Of a DNA stretch of 64,000 nt, positions 1 through 7,863 are shown one piece after another. A program made the position numbers and the translations under genes. Source of the stretch: WVYX01 sp039586815. GTDB taxonomy: Bacteria; Gemmatimonadota; Gemmatimonadetes; Gemmatimonadales; GWC2-71-9. Below the pieces are notes generated by a model. It searched no databases and was not told the DNA's origin. It saw only the letters and a list, made by a program, of their open reading frames with translations. Position 1 is the stretch's first letter. Every line of letters starts with the position of its first letter. The stretch covers positions 62,001-126,000 of the forward strand of contig JBDHJR010000001.1 of assembly GCA_039586815.1 (NCBI GenBank), given 5' to 3'.

Positions 1-15
1 CAGGACCTTGATCAC
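1..15 (-). CDS. Start of a gene cut by the window edge, probably lptB
   Basis: Only five codons are visible (GTG ATC AAG GTC CTG on the minus strand). The GTG overlaps the stop of the upstream OstA-like gene in a GTGA arrangement, and an AGGAGG ribosome binding site lies at 21-26 with a 5-nt gap, so a real translation start is well supported. After lptC and an OstA/LptA-like gene the expected next gene is lptB, the ATPase of the LPS export ABC transporter. That identity rests on gene order only. Confidence 0.45.
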
Positions 16-1277
16 GGTCGCCTCCTCTCGGCCGGCTCCAGATACACGCCGTCCGCCCCCTCCAGCACATCCACCCTATCGAGCATGTCTTCACTGAAGT
101 GGGCCGCAATGCGCGCACCCCGGGAGTAGTTGAGCGAGGGAGGACCTATCCGTAAGGGACTCTCGTAGATGTTGTAGAAGGCCTGCGCGTTGCCCCGGGC
201 CTCCAGCAGCACGAGAATGCGGCGTCCCGACGGCGCGTCGCCGAACCGCGCCACCAGAGTGTCGCCCGCCATCCAGTCCGGCTCCGCGATCAGCGTGTCC
301 ATCAGCGACGTGGCCTTCGCGAACCCGAAGCTGCGCACCTCGGCTAGCAGCTGGTCGGGGCTGTCGATCGCCAGCGAGTCGGCCTCGATCTGGTATTGCG
401 ACGACATCGCCCGCGAGCGCACCGAGTCACCCCATACCGAGCCGCCCTGCACCATGTCCCGCTCCACGTTGAACTCGATGGTGTCGCCCGCGGCACGCCA
501 CTCGGCACTGCGTGCGCTCGCGTCCCTCTGCGCCTGGACCCAGGTCAACTCGTCATCCGTGAGGCGGAACGCCACGCGCTCTCCCTCGATCGTGTAGCCC
601 ACCGAGTCGGTTCCCGCCGCCTGGGCGTGCCCGATTAGCACGCCCTGACCGACATCCATCTCGAGGACGGCGCTGTCACCCCGCGCCGCTATGTCCTCGC
701 GGTCGATCGTCACGGCGCCGCCGGCCCATGCGTCCGCCTCGCCCCGCAGCAACACGTGGTCACCCCTGATGATGTACGGCACCGCGCTGGGATCGCGCGT
801 GGGACGGTATTCCACCAGCGGCCGGTCGACCGCGTTCAGCTCTGACGTGTCGCGCAAGCCGGCCACCGCCCGCAGGTAGACCAGGTTCGGTCCCTCAAGC
901 ACCGCTCCGGTCGACTGGTTCTCGAGCCGCACGTCGCCGAACGCCTCGAGCCGCTCGACAGACGGGTGGTAGCGGGCACGATCCGCATCCAGCGACACAG
1001 TGGAATCCTGGAACCGCACCGACCCGATGAACTCCATGAGATCCTGCTCCGAGAACCACGCTACGCTGTCTGCCTGCATCGTGGTCGGCTGGTCGAGGCA
1101 GCGCGCGAACACACCCCCAGCCCCGAATTGATGGAATTGGCCAGGCGCGATCTCGATGTGGCGCCCCATGCTCGCGCTGTCGAGCTGCGGTTGGCACGTG
1201 CTGGGCCCCTGCCCCAGTGCGACTCCTGGCAGGGCAAGCGCCGCGAGCAGCAGCGCACAGGTCCGGGTCGACCGCAC
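12..1277 (-). CDS. Exported OstA/LptA-like protein, long form
   Basis: 421 residues starting at a GTG two bases after the lptC stop. A signal peptide is evident at about residues 1-22 (hydrophobic ALLLAALALPGVALG). Repeated short beta-strand motifs around 60-240 (for example AWFSEQDLMEFIGSVRFQD and YHPSVERLEAFGDVRLEN) match the OstA/LptA beta-jellyroll repeat that carries lipopolysaccharide across the periplasm. LptA itself is usually about 180 residues, so this protein is more than twice as long and may hold two jellyroll units or a fusion to an OstA-like domain. It lies between lptC and a probable lptB, which supports a role in LPS or related lipid export. The family assignment is by eye. 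Confidence 0.7.
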   Translation of the reverse strand: MRSTRTCALLLAALALPGVALGQGPSTCQPQLDSASMGRHIEIAPGQFHQFGAGGVFARCLDQPTTMQADSVAWFSEQDLMEFIGSVRFQDSTVSLDADRARYHPSVERLEAFGDVRLENQSTGAVLEGPNLVYLRAVAGLRDTSELNAVDRPLVEYRPTRDPSAVPYIIRGDHVLLRGEADAWAGGAVTIDREDIAARGDSAVLEMDVGQGVLIGHAQAAGTDSVGYTIEGERVAFRLTDDELTWVQAQRDASARSAEWRAAGDTIEFNVERDMVQGGSVWGDSVRSRAMSSQYQIEADSLAIDSPDQLLAEVRSFGFAKATSLMDTLIAEPDWMAGDTLVARFGDAPSGRRILVLLEARGNAQAFYNIYESPLRIGPPSLNYSRGARIAAHFSEDMLDRVDVLEGADGVYLEPAERRRP

Positions 1278-1279
1278 CG

Positions 1280-1822
1280 CTACCGCCTCACTTCCATCTC
1301 ACCCACCCGTCCGCGCCGCGGATTCTCGGTATCCACGGTCGTGAAGTCGGGGTTGGCGGTGAACCCGTCCCCCTCCAGATGCTGATCCGGAGCGTCGAAC
1401 ACGAACGCCTCCGGGCCGCTGATGGTGTCGTCGCGCCGCGTGTAGCGCAGAATGGTGGTCGTCAGCACGCGGTCGTCCGGCGTCTCGGCCAGCACGTCAC
1501 CCCGCGCTTCCATGTTCCCTGTGCGCCAGTCGTACGTACCGTCATTGGCGGTCACCGTCGAGGAGAGCTCACCCTGCGGCGTATAGAACCGCACCTGCAG
1601 GCCGTACAGCAGCGCCGTCTGTGTACCCTGGTAGAGGAACGCCGTGTCGGCCGTGAGCCGAGCGCGGTATACGCCGTCGAGCGTCACGTTGTGCTCGAAG
1701 CCGTAGAGCACCTGGTCGGCCGTGTCCTGGGTCGCCAGGGTGGTCGGCGGCTCCCCGCTGCCCCTGCACGCGGCCGCCACGAGCAGCAGCCCGGCTGCCG
1801 CCACGTGCAACACCACCCTCAC
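1280..1822 (-). CDS. lptC: LptC, LPS export ABC transporter periplasmic anchor
   Basis: 180 residues. I chose GTG at 1822 because it overlaps the kdsA stop (GTGA) as in other junctions of this operon; an open frame continues further upstream but there it is only the shadow of kdsA. The N-terminus is a hydrophobic segment followed by a cysteine (LLLVAAACRGSG) that reads as a lipoprotein box. The rest is beta-rich, with the LptC-like stretch VRFYTPQGELSSTVTANDG followed by a strand-turn repeat. LptC tethers LptA to the LptBFG transporter at the inner membrane; canonical LptC has a transmembrane helix rather than a lipobox, and both readings are possible here. Confidence 0.75.
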   Translation of the reverse strand: MRVVLHVAAAGLLLVAAACRGSGEPPTTLATQDTADQVLYGFEHNVTLDGVYRARLTADTAFLYQGTQTALLYGLQVRFYTPQGELSSTVTANDGTYDWRTGNMEARGDVLAETPDDRVLTTTILRYTRRDDTISGPEAFVFDAPDQHLEGDGFTANPDFTTVDTENPRRGRVGEMEVRR

Positions 1823-2643
1823 CGCGGCCACGGTACGGCCCCCTTCTCTCTTGCCGCGTGCCACACGTCGAGCGCCCGCTCCACAACGGCCACGAGATCG
1901 GCCAGCGGCCACATGCTCGCCCCGTCGCTCGGCGCGGCGCCGGGATCGGGGTGCGTCTCCAGGAAGAACCCCTCCGCCCCCGCCGCAGCGGCGGCAAGCA
2001 GCAACTGCGGTACGTGCTCCCGTTCTCCGCCACTCACGCCGCCGGCTCCCTGGCCGGGCCGCTGCACCGCGTGAGTGGCGTCGAACAGCACCGTACAGTT
2101 TGTAGCCGCCTTGAGCCGCCGGAAGTTGCGCATGTCCACCACCAGATCGCCGTAGCCGAAGAACGTGCCCCGCTCCGTCACGGCGATGTCGCCGCCGCCC
2201 GCGTTTCGCACCTTCTGCACCGCGCCCTCCATGGCCTCTGGTGACATCCACTGCCCCTTCTTGATGTTCACCGGCCGGCCCGTGGCTCCTACCGCCTGCA
2301 GCAGGTCGGTCTGCCTGCAGAGAAACGCGGGAACCTGAAGCGCATCGACCGCGGCCGCCGCTCGCTCCGCCTGCCATGCCTCGTGCACGTCGGTGAGCAC
2401 CGGCAGTCCGCTCTCCTCGCGCACCAGCGCCAGGGCCTCGAGCCCCCGCTCGATGCCCGGCCCCCGCGGAGCGTCGGCACCGGCCCGGTTGGCCTTGTCG
2501 AAGCTACCCTTGTACACGACGCAAAGGCCGAGCTTCGTGGAAAGCTCGGCCAACTGGGCTGCGATCGCGAGGTTGATCGCGTCACTCTCCACGACGCACG
2601 GGCCTGCGACGAGCGTCGGCGCCGGCGACCAGAATGTCGTCAT
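1819..2643 (-). CDS. kdsA: 3-deoxy-8-phosphooctulonate (Kdo-8-P) synthase
   Basis: 274 residues, starting at ATG 2643, one base after the pyrG stop; the longer open frame upstream would overlap pyrG. It condenses phosphoenolpyruvate with arabinose 5-phosphate to give Kdo-8-P for lipid A core synthesis. Family motifs are clear: VAGPCVVES, KGSFDKANR, FLCRQTDLL, NIKKGQW, TERGTFFGY and FFLETHPDP. The cysteine in GPCVVES (about residue 16) is the metal ligand of the metal-dependent class typified by Aquifex; the E. coli class has asparagine there. So a divalent-metal-dependent enzyme is likely. The gene sits between pyrG and lptC, with kdsB two genes upstream. Confidence 0.94.
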   Translation of the reverse strand: MTTFWSPAPTLVAGPCVVESDAINLAIAAQLAELSTKLGLCVVYKGSFDKANRAGADAPRGPGIERGLEALALVREESGLPVLTDVHEAWQAERAAAAVDALQVPAFLCRQTDLLQAVGATGRPVNIKKGQWMSPEAMEGAVQKVRNAGGGDIAVTERGTFFGYGDLVVDMRNFRRLKAATNCTVLFDATHAVQRPGQGAGGVSGGEREHVPQLLLAAAAAGAEGFFLETHPDPGAAPSDGASMWPLADLVAVVERALDVWHAAREKGAVPWPR

Positions 2644-2644
2644 G

Positions 2645-4285
2645 TCACGCGCGCGTACCTGCAAACTCCTCTCGCGTGGCTTGCTGCTTCTTCCGCTCAA
2701 ACGCCGCCTTGACGAACCCCGCGAACAGCGGGTGCGGCTGCATCGGCCGCGACTTGAGCTCCGGATGGAACTGGCATCCGATGAACCACGCGTGCTCGGG
2801 CAGTTCGATAATCTCGACGAGCGCCCCGTCGGGCGACAGCCCCGTGCAGCGCAAGCCGTACTCCGCGAGGACGTCGCGGTATGCGTTGTTCACCTCGTAG
2901 CGGTGCCGGTGCCGCTCGCTGACTTCGTCGGCGCCGTAGATCTGGGCCGCGCGCGACCCCTGCTTCAGCTGGCACGGGTAGGCACCAAGGCGCATCGTGC
3001 CGCCCATGTCCTCCACATTACGCTGCGAGTCCAACAGCGAGATAACCGGGTTCTCACACTCTGCTTCGAATTCACTCGAGTTGGCCTCGGGCAGCTGGCA
3101 CACGTTGCGCGCGAACTCGATCATCGCCACCTGCAATCCCAGGCAGATTCCGAAGAACGGGAGTTGATGCTCGCGCGCCCAGCGCACGGCCTCCACCATG
3201 CCCTCGATGCCGCGCTCACCGAACCCGCCAGGCACGAGCAGCGCGTGGTAGTCACCCAGCAGCTTCCCGGCCGCCTCCTGATCCTTGAACTGGTCGCTTG
3301 CTATCCAGTTGAGCTCCACGCCCACGTCGTTGGCCGCACCACCGTGGACCAGCGACTCGTGGATCGACTTGTACGCGTCGGTGAGCTCGGTGTACTTCCC
3401 GACGACTGCGATGCGCACGTGGTCGCTGGGTTCGAGGATCTTCTGCACCATCGCGCCCCACGGACGCAGGTCCGGATCCTTCACGTCGAGCCCCAGCCGC
3501 TCACATACCAGCTTGTCGAACTTCTGCTTCTGGAACAGCAGCGGGATCTGGTAGATGGTCTCGACGTCGCGGCTCTCCACTACGAAGTCATGATCCACGT
3601 TGCAGAACAGCGCGATCTTGCGCTTGATAGCCTCCGAGAGCGGACGGTCGCTGCGGCAGATGAGAGCGTCGGGCTGGATTCCGATTTCCATGAGCTCCCG
3701 CACCGAGTGTTGCGTCGGCTTTGTCTTGAGTTCTCCCGAGGCTGCGATGTAGGGCACGAGCGTCAGGTGTATGAAGAAGGCGTTGTCTCGTCCCACTTCC
3801 TGGCGGAACTGCCGGATCGCCTCGAGGAACGGCAGCGACTCGATGTCGCCCACCGTACCACCGATCTCAGTGATCACAACGTCGTGCTCGGGTGCCAGCC
3901 GCCGCACCGCCGACTTGATCTCGTCGGTTATGTGGGGGATCACCTGAACCGTGCCACCCAGGAACTCGCCACGCCGCTCCTTGGTGATGACCGAGAGATA
4001 GACCCGGCCGGTGGTCACGTTGTTCACCTGTGCCAGGGAGCGCTCGATGAAGCGCTCGTAGTGTCCGAGGTCGAGGTCGGTCTCCGCGCCGTCATCGGTG
4101 ACGTACACCTCGCCGTGCTGGTACGGCGACATCGTACCCGGATCGACATTGATGTACGGATCGAACTTCTGGATCGTGACCTTGAGCCCACGCTCCATCA
4201 GCAACCGCCCCAGCGACGCGGCGGCTATCCCCTTCCCCAAGGAAGAGACGACGCCGCCCGTGACAAAGATGTACTTCGTGCTCAT
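2645..4285 (-). CDS. pyrG: CTP synthase
   Basis: 546 residues, normal length. It converts UTP to CTP using ATP and glutamine. The N-terminal synthetase domain shows the P-loop-like start YIFVTGGVVSSLGKG and FDPYINVDPGTMSP; the C-terminal class I glutaminase domain has the nucleophile C381 in FFGICLGLQ and a His/Glu pair in FHPELKSR. ATG 4285 overlaps the kdsB stop by 4 nt (ATGA). CTP is needed by KdsB to make CMP-Kdo, which explains its place between kdsB and kdsA. Confidence 0.98.
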   Translation of the reverse strand: MSTKYIFVTGGVVSSLGKGIAAASLGRLLMERGLKVTIQKFDPYINVDPGTMSPYQHGEVYVTDDGAETDLDLGHYERFIERSLAQVNNVTTGRVYLSVITKERRGEFLGGTVQVIPHITDEIKSAVRRLAPEHDVVITEIGGTVGDIESLPFLEAIRQFRQEVGRDNAFFIHLTLVPYIAASGELKTKPTQHSVRELMEIGIQPDALICRSDRPLSEAIKRKIALFCNVDHDFVVESRDVETIYQIPLLFQKQKFDKLVCERLGLDVKDPDLRPWGAMVQKILEPSDHVRIAVVGKYTELTDAYKSIHESLVHGGAANDVGVELNWIASDQFKDQEAAGKLLGDYHALLVPGGFGERGIEGMVEAVRWAREHQLPFFGICLGLQVAMIEFARNVCQLPEANSSEFEAECENPVISLLDSQRNVEDMGGTMRLGAYPCQLKQGSRAAQIYGADEVSERHRHRYEVNNAYRDVLAEYGLRCTGLSPDGALVEIIELPEHAWFIGCQFHPELKSRPMQPHPLFAGFVKAAFERKKQQATREEFAGTRA

Positions 4286-5028
4286 CGCTCCACCCTTTGG
4301 CTCATCGTGTCCGCGTATCGCTCCGCTCGCGCGAGATCCTCCTCGGTGTCCACGCTCGGTGGCGCAGGCATGTCGATCTGTGCCACACCCACGGGAACGC
4401 CGTGCGCCAGGGGCCGCATCTGCTCCAGTCCCTCCGCCCGCTCCTCTGCCGCCTCGGGCAGGGCCGCCCAGCGTAACAACGCTCGCCGCTCATAGGCATA
4501 TATGCCGATGTGGTGGCGCACCTCAACCTCGCAGGCCCAGGCACCCGACGCCGGAAGCATGCGCGAGAAGCGTAGCGCGTGTCCGCCGCCGTCCACCACT
4601 ACCTTCACCCGGTTCGTGTTCGTGATGTCGTGGGCCACGAGAGGCGCTGCCGCGGTGCCGATCGGATCGCCTTCGAGGACGCGCTGCACGGCTCCCGCAG
4701 CGGCCTCCAACGGGAAGAACGGCTCGTCACCCTGGATGTTCAGCACCGCATCGAACCGGGAGAACCGGTCCGCTGCGGCCAGCGCCGCTGCCCTCTCGGT
4801 GCCCGAGCGCAATCCCGGATCGGTGAGGACACCCTCCACCCCGAGAGGAGCCACGGCATCCACGACGCGTTGATCGTCGGTGGCCACCACCACTTCCTGC
4901 ACCACCCCCAGCTCGAGCGCGCGCCGCGCGACCAGGCGCACCAGTGGCTCACCGGAGAGAAGACGAAGGGGCTTGTGGGGAAGTCGGGTCGAACCGAGAC
5001 GGGCCGGAATGACACAGAGGAGTTGCAC
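4282..5028 (-). CDS. kdsB: 3-deoxy-manno-octulosonate cytidylyltransferase
   Basis: 248 residues, starting at a GTG. It activates Kdo as CMP-Kdo for transfer to lipid A. The nucleotide-binding signature VIPARLGSTRLPHKPL is at the N-terminus, followed by VATDDQRV, the SGTER motif and LNIQGDEPFF, all typical of KdsB. It is the first gene of the kdsB-pyrG-kdsA-lptC-OstA run. No Shine-Dalgarno sequence is seen; a -10-like hexamer lies 8 nt upstream of the GTG, which suggests a leaderless transcript. Confidence 0.95.
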   Translation of the reverse strand: MQLLCVIPARLGSTRLPHKPLRLLSGEPLVRLVARRALELGVVQEVVVATDDQRVVDAVAPLGVEGVLTDPGLRSGTERAAALAAADRFSRFDAVLNIQGDEPFFPLEAAAGAVQRVLEGDPIGTAAAPLVAHDITNTNRVKVVVDGGGHALRFSRMLPASGAWACEVEVRHHIGIYAYERRALLRWAALPEAAEERAEGLEQMRPLAHGVPVGVAQIDMPAPPSVDTEEDLARAERYADTMSQRVER

Positions 5029-5036
5029 GGCGAAAG

Positions 5037-5064
5037 GTAATACCGGCCGGGTTCACTGTCAAAA
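5037..5064 (-). promoter_or_regulatory. Putative kdsB operon promoter, leaderless type
   Basis: On the minus strand TATTAC (5037-5042) matches the -10 box at four of six positions and ends 8 nt before the kdsB GTG. A perfect TTGACA (5057-5062) is only 14 nt upstream of it; shifting to TTTTGA (5059-5064) gives 16 nt. The -35 spacing is therefore uncertain. Transcription would start at or next to the start codon. Confidence 0.4.
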
Positions 5065-5123
5065 CTCGTGCCAGAATGTACACTCGCCGCGACGCGACGC
5101 TCAACCTATTGCGCGATAATGAC

Positions 5124-5711
5124 TTACTGCGCTCGCACGATCCTCAGGAAGTTCTCCACGATGTGCTTCCCGGCCTCCGTGCCAACCGACTCGGGATGGA
5201 ACTGGACGCCGTAGACCGGAAGCTCGCGGTGCTCGAGCCCCATGATCTCCCCGCCTTCGGGCTGCTGCCCCGTCCAGGCCGTCACCACCAGCTCGGCGGG
5301 TAGGTCGGCACGCTCCACCACCAGCGAGTGGTACCGCATGGCGGTGAGTGGTGATGGCAGGTCGCGAAACACCCCGCTCGCCGTGTGTGCGACGGGCGAG
5401 GTCTTGCCGTGCATCAGGCGCTCGGCCGGCACGATGCGCCCACCGAACGCCTCCCCCACTGCCTGGTGCCCGAGGCAGACTCCCAGAATGGGCCGCCGCC
5501 CGGCCAGGGCCTCGATCAGCGGCACGCTGATTCCCGCGTCCTTGGGCCGGCCGGGACCGGGAGAGACCACCACGCCTTCGGGCTCGAGCGCCGCGACCTC
5601 CGCGACCGTGGTCTGGTCGTTGCGCCGCACCACCGGCTCGGCACCGAGCTCCCCCAGGTACTGCACCAGGTTGTACGTGAACGAGTCGTAGTTGTCGAGA
5701 ACGAAAATCAT
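5124..5711 (-). CDS. trpG: Anthranilate/aminodeoxychorismate synthase, glutamine amidotransferase subunit
   Basis: 195 residues starting at ATG 5711, which shares one base with the upstream recombinase stop (TGATG). It supplies ammonia from glutamine to the chorismate-using partner (TrpE or PabB). Class I amidotransferase features are intact: FVLDNYDSFTYNL at the N-terminus, SPGPGRP oxyanion region, nucleophile C79 in LGVCLGHQ, and H172/E174 in VQFHPES. No trpE or pabB is nearby, so whether it serves tryptophan, folate or both cannot be told from this window. Confidence 0.93.
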   Translation of the reverse strand: MIFVLDNYDSFTYNLVQYLGELGAEPVVRRNDQTTVAEVAALEPEGVVVSPGPGRPKDAGISVPLIEALAGRRPILGVCLGHQAVGEAFGGRIVPAERLMHGKTSPVAHTASGVFRDLPSPLTAMRYHSLVVERADLPAELVVTAWTGQQPEGGEIMGLEHRELPVYGVQFHPESVGTEAGKHIVENFLRIVRAQ

Positions 5712-6628
5712 CAGGCGCGCGGATGGTAGGTCTTGTGCACCGTACGCAGGTACTCGCGGTCCACGTGGGTGTATATCTGGGTGGTGGCGAGATCGGCGTG
5801 CCCCAGCATCTCCTGCACCGCTCGGAGATCGGCGCCGCCCTCCAGCAGATGGGTCGCGAACGTGTGGCGCAGCGTGTGGGGGCTGACCCGCTTGGCGATG
5901 TTGGCACGCTCGGCGCACCGCTTGATGATGCTCCACGCCCCCACCCGGGTCAGCGGCCGACCCCGGGCATTGAGAAAGAACCGCCCCTTAGCCTGACCGC
6001 GGTCCAGCGTGGGTCGGATCTCGCGGGCATAGAGTGCCGCGGCTCCGAGCGCGCGCCGGCCGATGGGCACGAGCCGCTCCTTCGAACCCTTTCCCATCAC
6101 CCGGACCAGCGCGTCATCGTACCAGACGTCCTGCAATCCCAGCGACACCAGCTCCGACACGCGCACCCCGGTGGCGTAGGCAACCTCGAGCAGCGCGCGG
6201 TCGCGCCACGCCAAAGCCTCGTCCGGGTTGGGCGCAGAGAGTAGGGCCTCGAGCTCCTCGTGAGACAACACCTCCGGCAGCTTGCGCCATGCTTTGGGCA
6301 TCTCCAGTCGATCGCCGGGATCGCGGGCCGCGTGTCCCTCGGCCACGAGAAACCGGAAGTAGGTGCGGGTGGAGGAGATCTGGCGCCGGATGCTGGCGGG
6401 TGCGAGGCCCAGGTCCTTGAGGTGGTACACGAACTCGCGCAGCAGCCGGGGTGTGACCCCGCCCGGGTCCCGCGCGCCGCGCGACATGGCGTACGCGGCC
6501 AACCGCCGCACGTCACGCGTGTAATTGTCGACCGTGTGTGGGCTGTTGCCGCTCTCCAGGGCGAGGAAGTCCTGGAACCCCTCCACCCAAAAGGCGCGAT
6601 CGATATCGCCCTGCAGCGCCGTCGTCAC
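5711..6628 (-). CDS. xerD: Tyrosine recombinase of the XerC/XerD family
   Basis: 305 residues, normal for XerC/D, GTG start one base after the DedA-family stop. It resolves chromosome dimers at dif by breaking and joining strands with FtsK. The N-terminal SAM-like core-binding domain (about 12-98) is followed by the catalytic domain with the full set of residues: R156 in ATGVRVSEL, the KGSKERLVPI beta-hairpin lysine, H251 and R254 in SPHTLRHTFATH, H277 in LGHADL and nucleophile Y286 in TQIYTHVD. No phage or integron context is present, so a housekeeping role is more likely than a mobile-element integrase. XerC versus XerD cannot be decided here. Confidence 0.9.
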   Translation of the reverse strand: MTTALQGDIDRAFWVEGFQDFLALESGNSPHTVDNYTRDVRRLAAYAMSRGARDPGGVTPRLLREFVYHLKDLGLAPASIRRQISSTRTYFRFLVAEGHAARDPGDRLEMPKAWRKLPEVLSHEELEALLSAPNPDEALAWRDRALLEVAYATGVRVSELVSLGLQDVWYDDALVRVMGKGSKERLVPIGRRALGAAALYAREIRPTLDRGQAKGRFFLNARGRPLTRVGAWSIIKRCAERANIAKRVSPHTLRHTFATHLLEGGADLRAVQEMLGHADLATTQIYTHVDREYLRTVHKTYHPRA

Positions 6629-6629
6629 G

Positions 6630-7262
6630 TCACTCGCGCTCCGTCGGGGTTGCGTGCTCGCCGGTGTGCCAGTGACGCCGGCCAGCCACGATCACCCAGG
6701 TCATGAATCCCACGAACAGTAGCGCGACGGCCACGATGCCCCAGTTGAGGCCGGTCAGGATACGCGCCACATCCTCCAGCTGTCCCGCCATGCGCGACAC
6801 CGTGAACACCAGCGTGGCGTACCAGATGGCCGAGGCAACCGCCATCGGGATGACGGCCCTGGGCCAGCTCAGGTGCGCGATGCCGGCGAACGCAGGCACC
6901 ACCACCCGCACGCCCGGTACGAACCGACTGAGGAAGATCCCGCCCGATCCGTAGCGCCGGTACAGCCGCTCCATGCGTTGCAGCCGCTTGGGCTTGAGCA
7001 AGCGCTGCCCCAACCGCCCGGTGAAGAACTGCCTGCCCAGCGTGCGGCCCGTGACGTACACCGCGATCGCACCACCCACGTTGGCGCTCCAGGTGATGCC
7101 GAAGACCGCGTTGGCCGAGAGAGTGCCCCGCTGGGACAGGTACGCCCCGAGGGCAGCGGCCGTATCCGCCGGCACCGGAGGGAAGATGTTCTCGACTGCG
7201 GCGAGGGTCCCGATGGCCCAGTACACCCATGCGTCGGGCAGGCCCAGCAGCCACTGCATCAC
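6630..7262 (-). CDS. DedA-family (VTT domain) membrane protein
   Basis: 210 residues. The reading frame begins GTG-ATG (7262, 7259); either may be the start. DedA proteins are inner-membrane proteins linked to undecaprenyl-phosphate or phospholipid flipping and to membrane homeostasis. Characteristic pieces are the re-entrant segment ENIFPPVPADT near the N-terminus, the second motif FLSRFVPGVRVVVPAFAG around 110-130, and three further hydrophobic helices ending in a basic tail. It lies 13 nt after ispF and one base before the recombinase gene. An undecaprenyl-phosphate role would fit its pairing with isoprenoid synthesis. Confidence 0.85.
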   Translation of the reverse strand: MMQWLLGLPDAWVYWAIGTLAAVENIFPPVPADTAAALGAYLSQRGTLSANAVFGITWSANVGGAIAVYVTGRTLGRQFFTGRLGQRLLKPKRLQRMERLYRRYGSGGIFLSRFVPGVRVVVPAFAGIAHLSWPRAVIPMAVASAIWYATLVFTVSRMAGQLEDVARILTGLNWGIVAVALLFVGFMTWVIVAGRRHWHTGEHATPTERE

Positions 7263-7276
7263 CTGCTCGAGCAGGT
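7261..7276. other. 16-bp perfect palindrome between ispF and the DedA gene
   Basis: ACCTGCTCGAGCAGGT reads identically on both strands and spans almost the whole ispF-DedA gap, overlapping the first base of the ispF stop codon. It has no loop, so a protein-binding site or a very compact hairpin is possible. No function is assigned. Confidence 0.5.
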
Positions 7277-7755
7277 TACGCGCCTCCCAGAGAAGCTATG
7301 GCAAACACCTGGAGGCCCTTCCCTCGCCCCACCGAGTCCATCTTCTCGTTGGTCTTGGCCTTGATCGAGACGGCCGTCACGGGCAAGCCGAGCGCGCGCG
7401 ACACGTTGTCACGCATTGCGTCTATGTGCGGCGCGAGCTTGGGTTCTTCGGTGATCACCGTGACGTCCACGTTCACGATCGTGTAGCTTGCAGCCAGGAC
7501 ACGGCGCTTCACCTCCAGCAGCAGTCGCATCGAGTCGGCATCCTTCCACTGCTTGTCCGTATCCGGGAACAGGCTGCCGATGTCGCCCATTGCGGCCGCT
7601 CCCAAGAGGGCGTCGATCACCGCGTGGGCGATCGCATCGCCGTCGGAGTGGCCCTTGAGGCCCTTGGAGTACTTGATCTCCACGCCCCCCAGAATCAGCG
7701 GGCGCTTCTCCACAAACACGTGCGAGTCGTATCCGATTCCGAATCGTTGGCGCAT
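7276..7755 (-). CDS. ispF: 2-C-methyl-D-erythritol 2,4-cyclodiphosphate synthase
   Basis: 159 residues, normal length. It cyclises CDP-methylerythritol 2-phosphate in the non-mevalonate isoprenoid pathway, acting as a trimer. The zinc ligands are visible as D10 and H12 in GYDSHVF and H44 in AIAHAVIDAL; HSDGDA, MGDIGSLFPDTD and TNEKMDSVGRG are the other family motifs. It heads the ispF-DedA-xer-trpG run. The ATG follows a good -10 box by only 6 nt and has no Shine-Dalgarno, so a leaderless mRNA is predicted. Confidence 0.97.
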   Translation of the reverse strand: MRQRFGIGYDSHVFVEKRPLILGGVEIKYSKGLKGHSDGDAIAHAVIDALLGAAAMGDIGSLFPDTDKQWKDADSMRLLLEVKRRVLAASYTIVNVDVTVITEEPKLAPHIDAMRDNVSRALGLPVTAVSIKAKTNEKMDSVGRGKGLQVFAIASLGGA

Positions 7756-7761
7756 GGCTGC

Positions 7762-7789
7762 ATTCTAGCCTTCAGGGCCACCGGCGCAA
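7762..7789 (-). promoter_or_regulatory. Putative ispF promoter, leaderless type
   Basis: On the minus strand TTGCGC (7784-7789), a 16-nt spacer and TAGAAT (7762-7767, five of six consensus bases) end 6 nt before the ispF ATG. The predicted transcription start coincides with the start codon. Confidence 0.5.
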
Positions 7790-7863
7790 CCGCCGGGCGC
7801 GGCCCTGCGTAGAGCCCTTGAGATCCCTTGCCGGGCGTTGTCCCGCAGACCATCGTGATAGCC

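Noticed and set aside
2393..4495. A 700-codon open frame on the plus strand
   Set aside because: It lies antisense to pyrG and parts of kdsA and kdsB, whose products are unmistakable; high GC content produces long shadow frames.
6070..6085. TTCGAACC resembling a tRNA T-loop
   Set aside because: It lies inside the recombinase gene and no acceptor or anticodon stems can be formed around it.
5711..6628. Tyrosine recombinase as a sign of an integrated element
   Set aside because: Flanked by housekeeping genes in a tight operon, with no repeats, tRNA or phage genes; XerC/D fits better.
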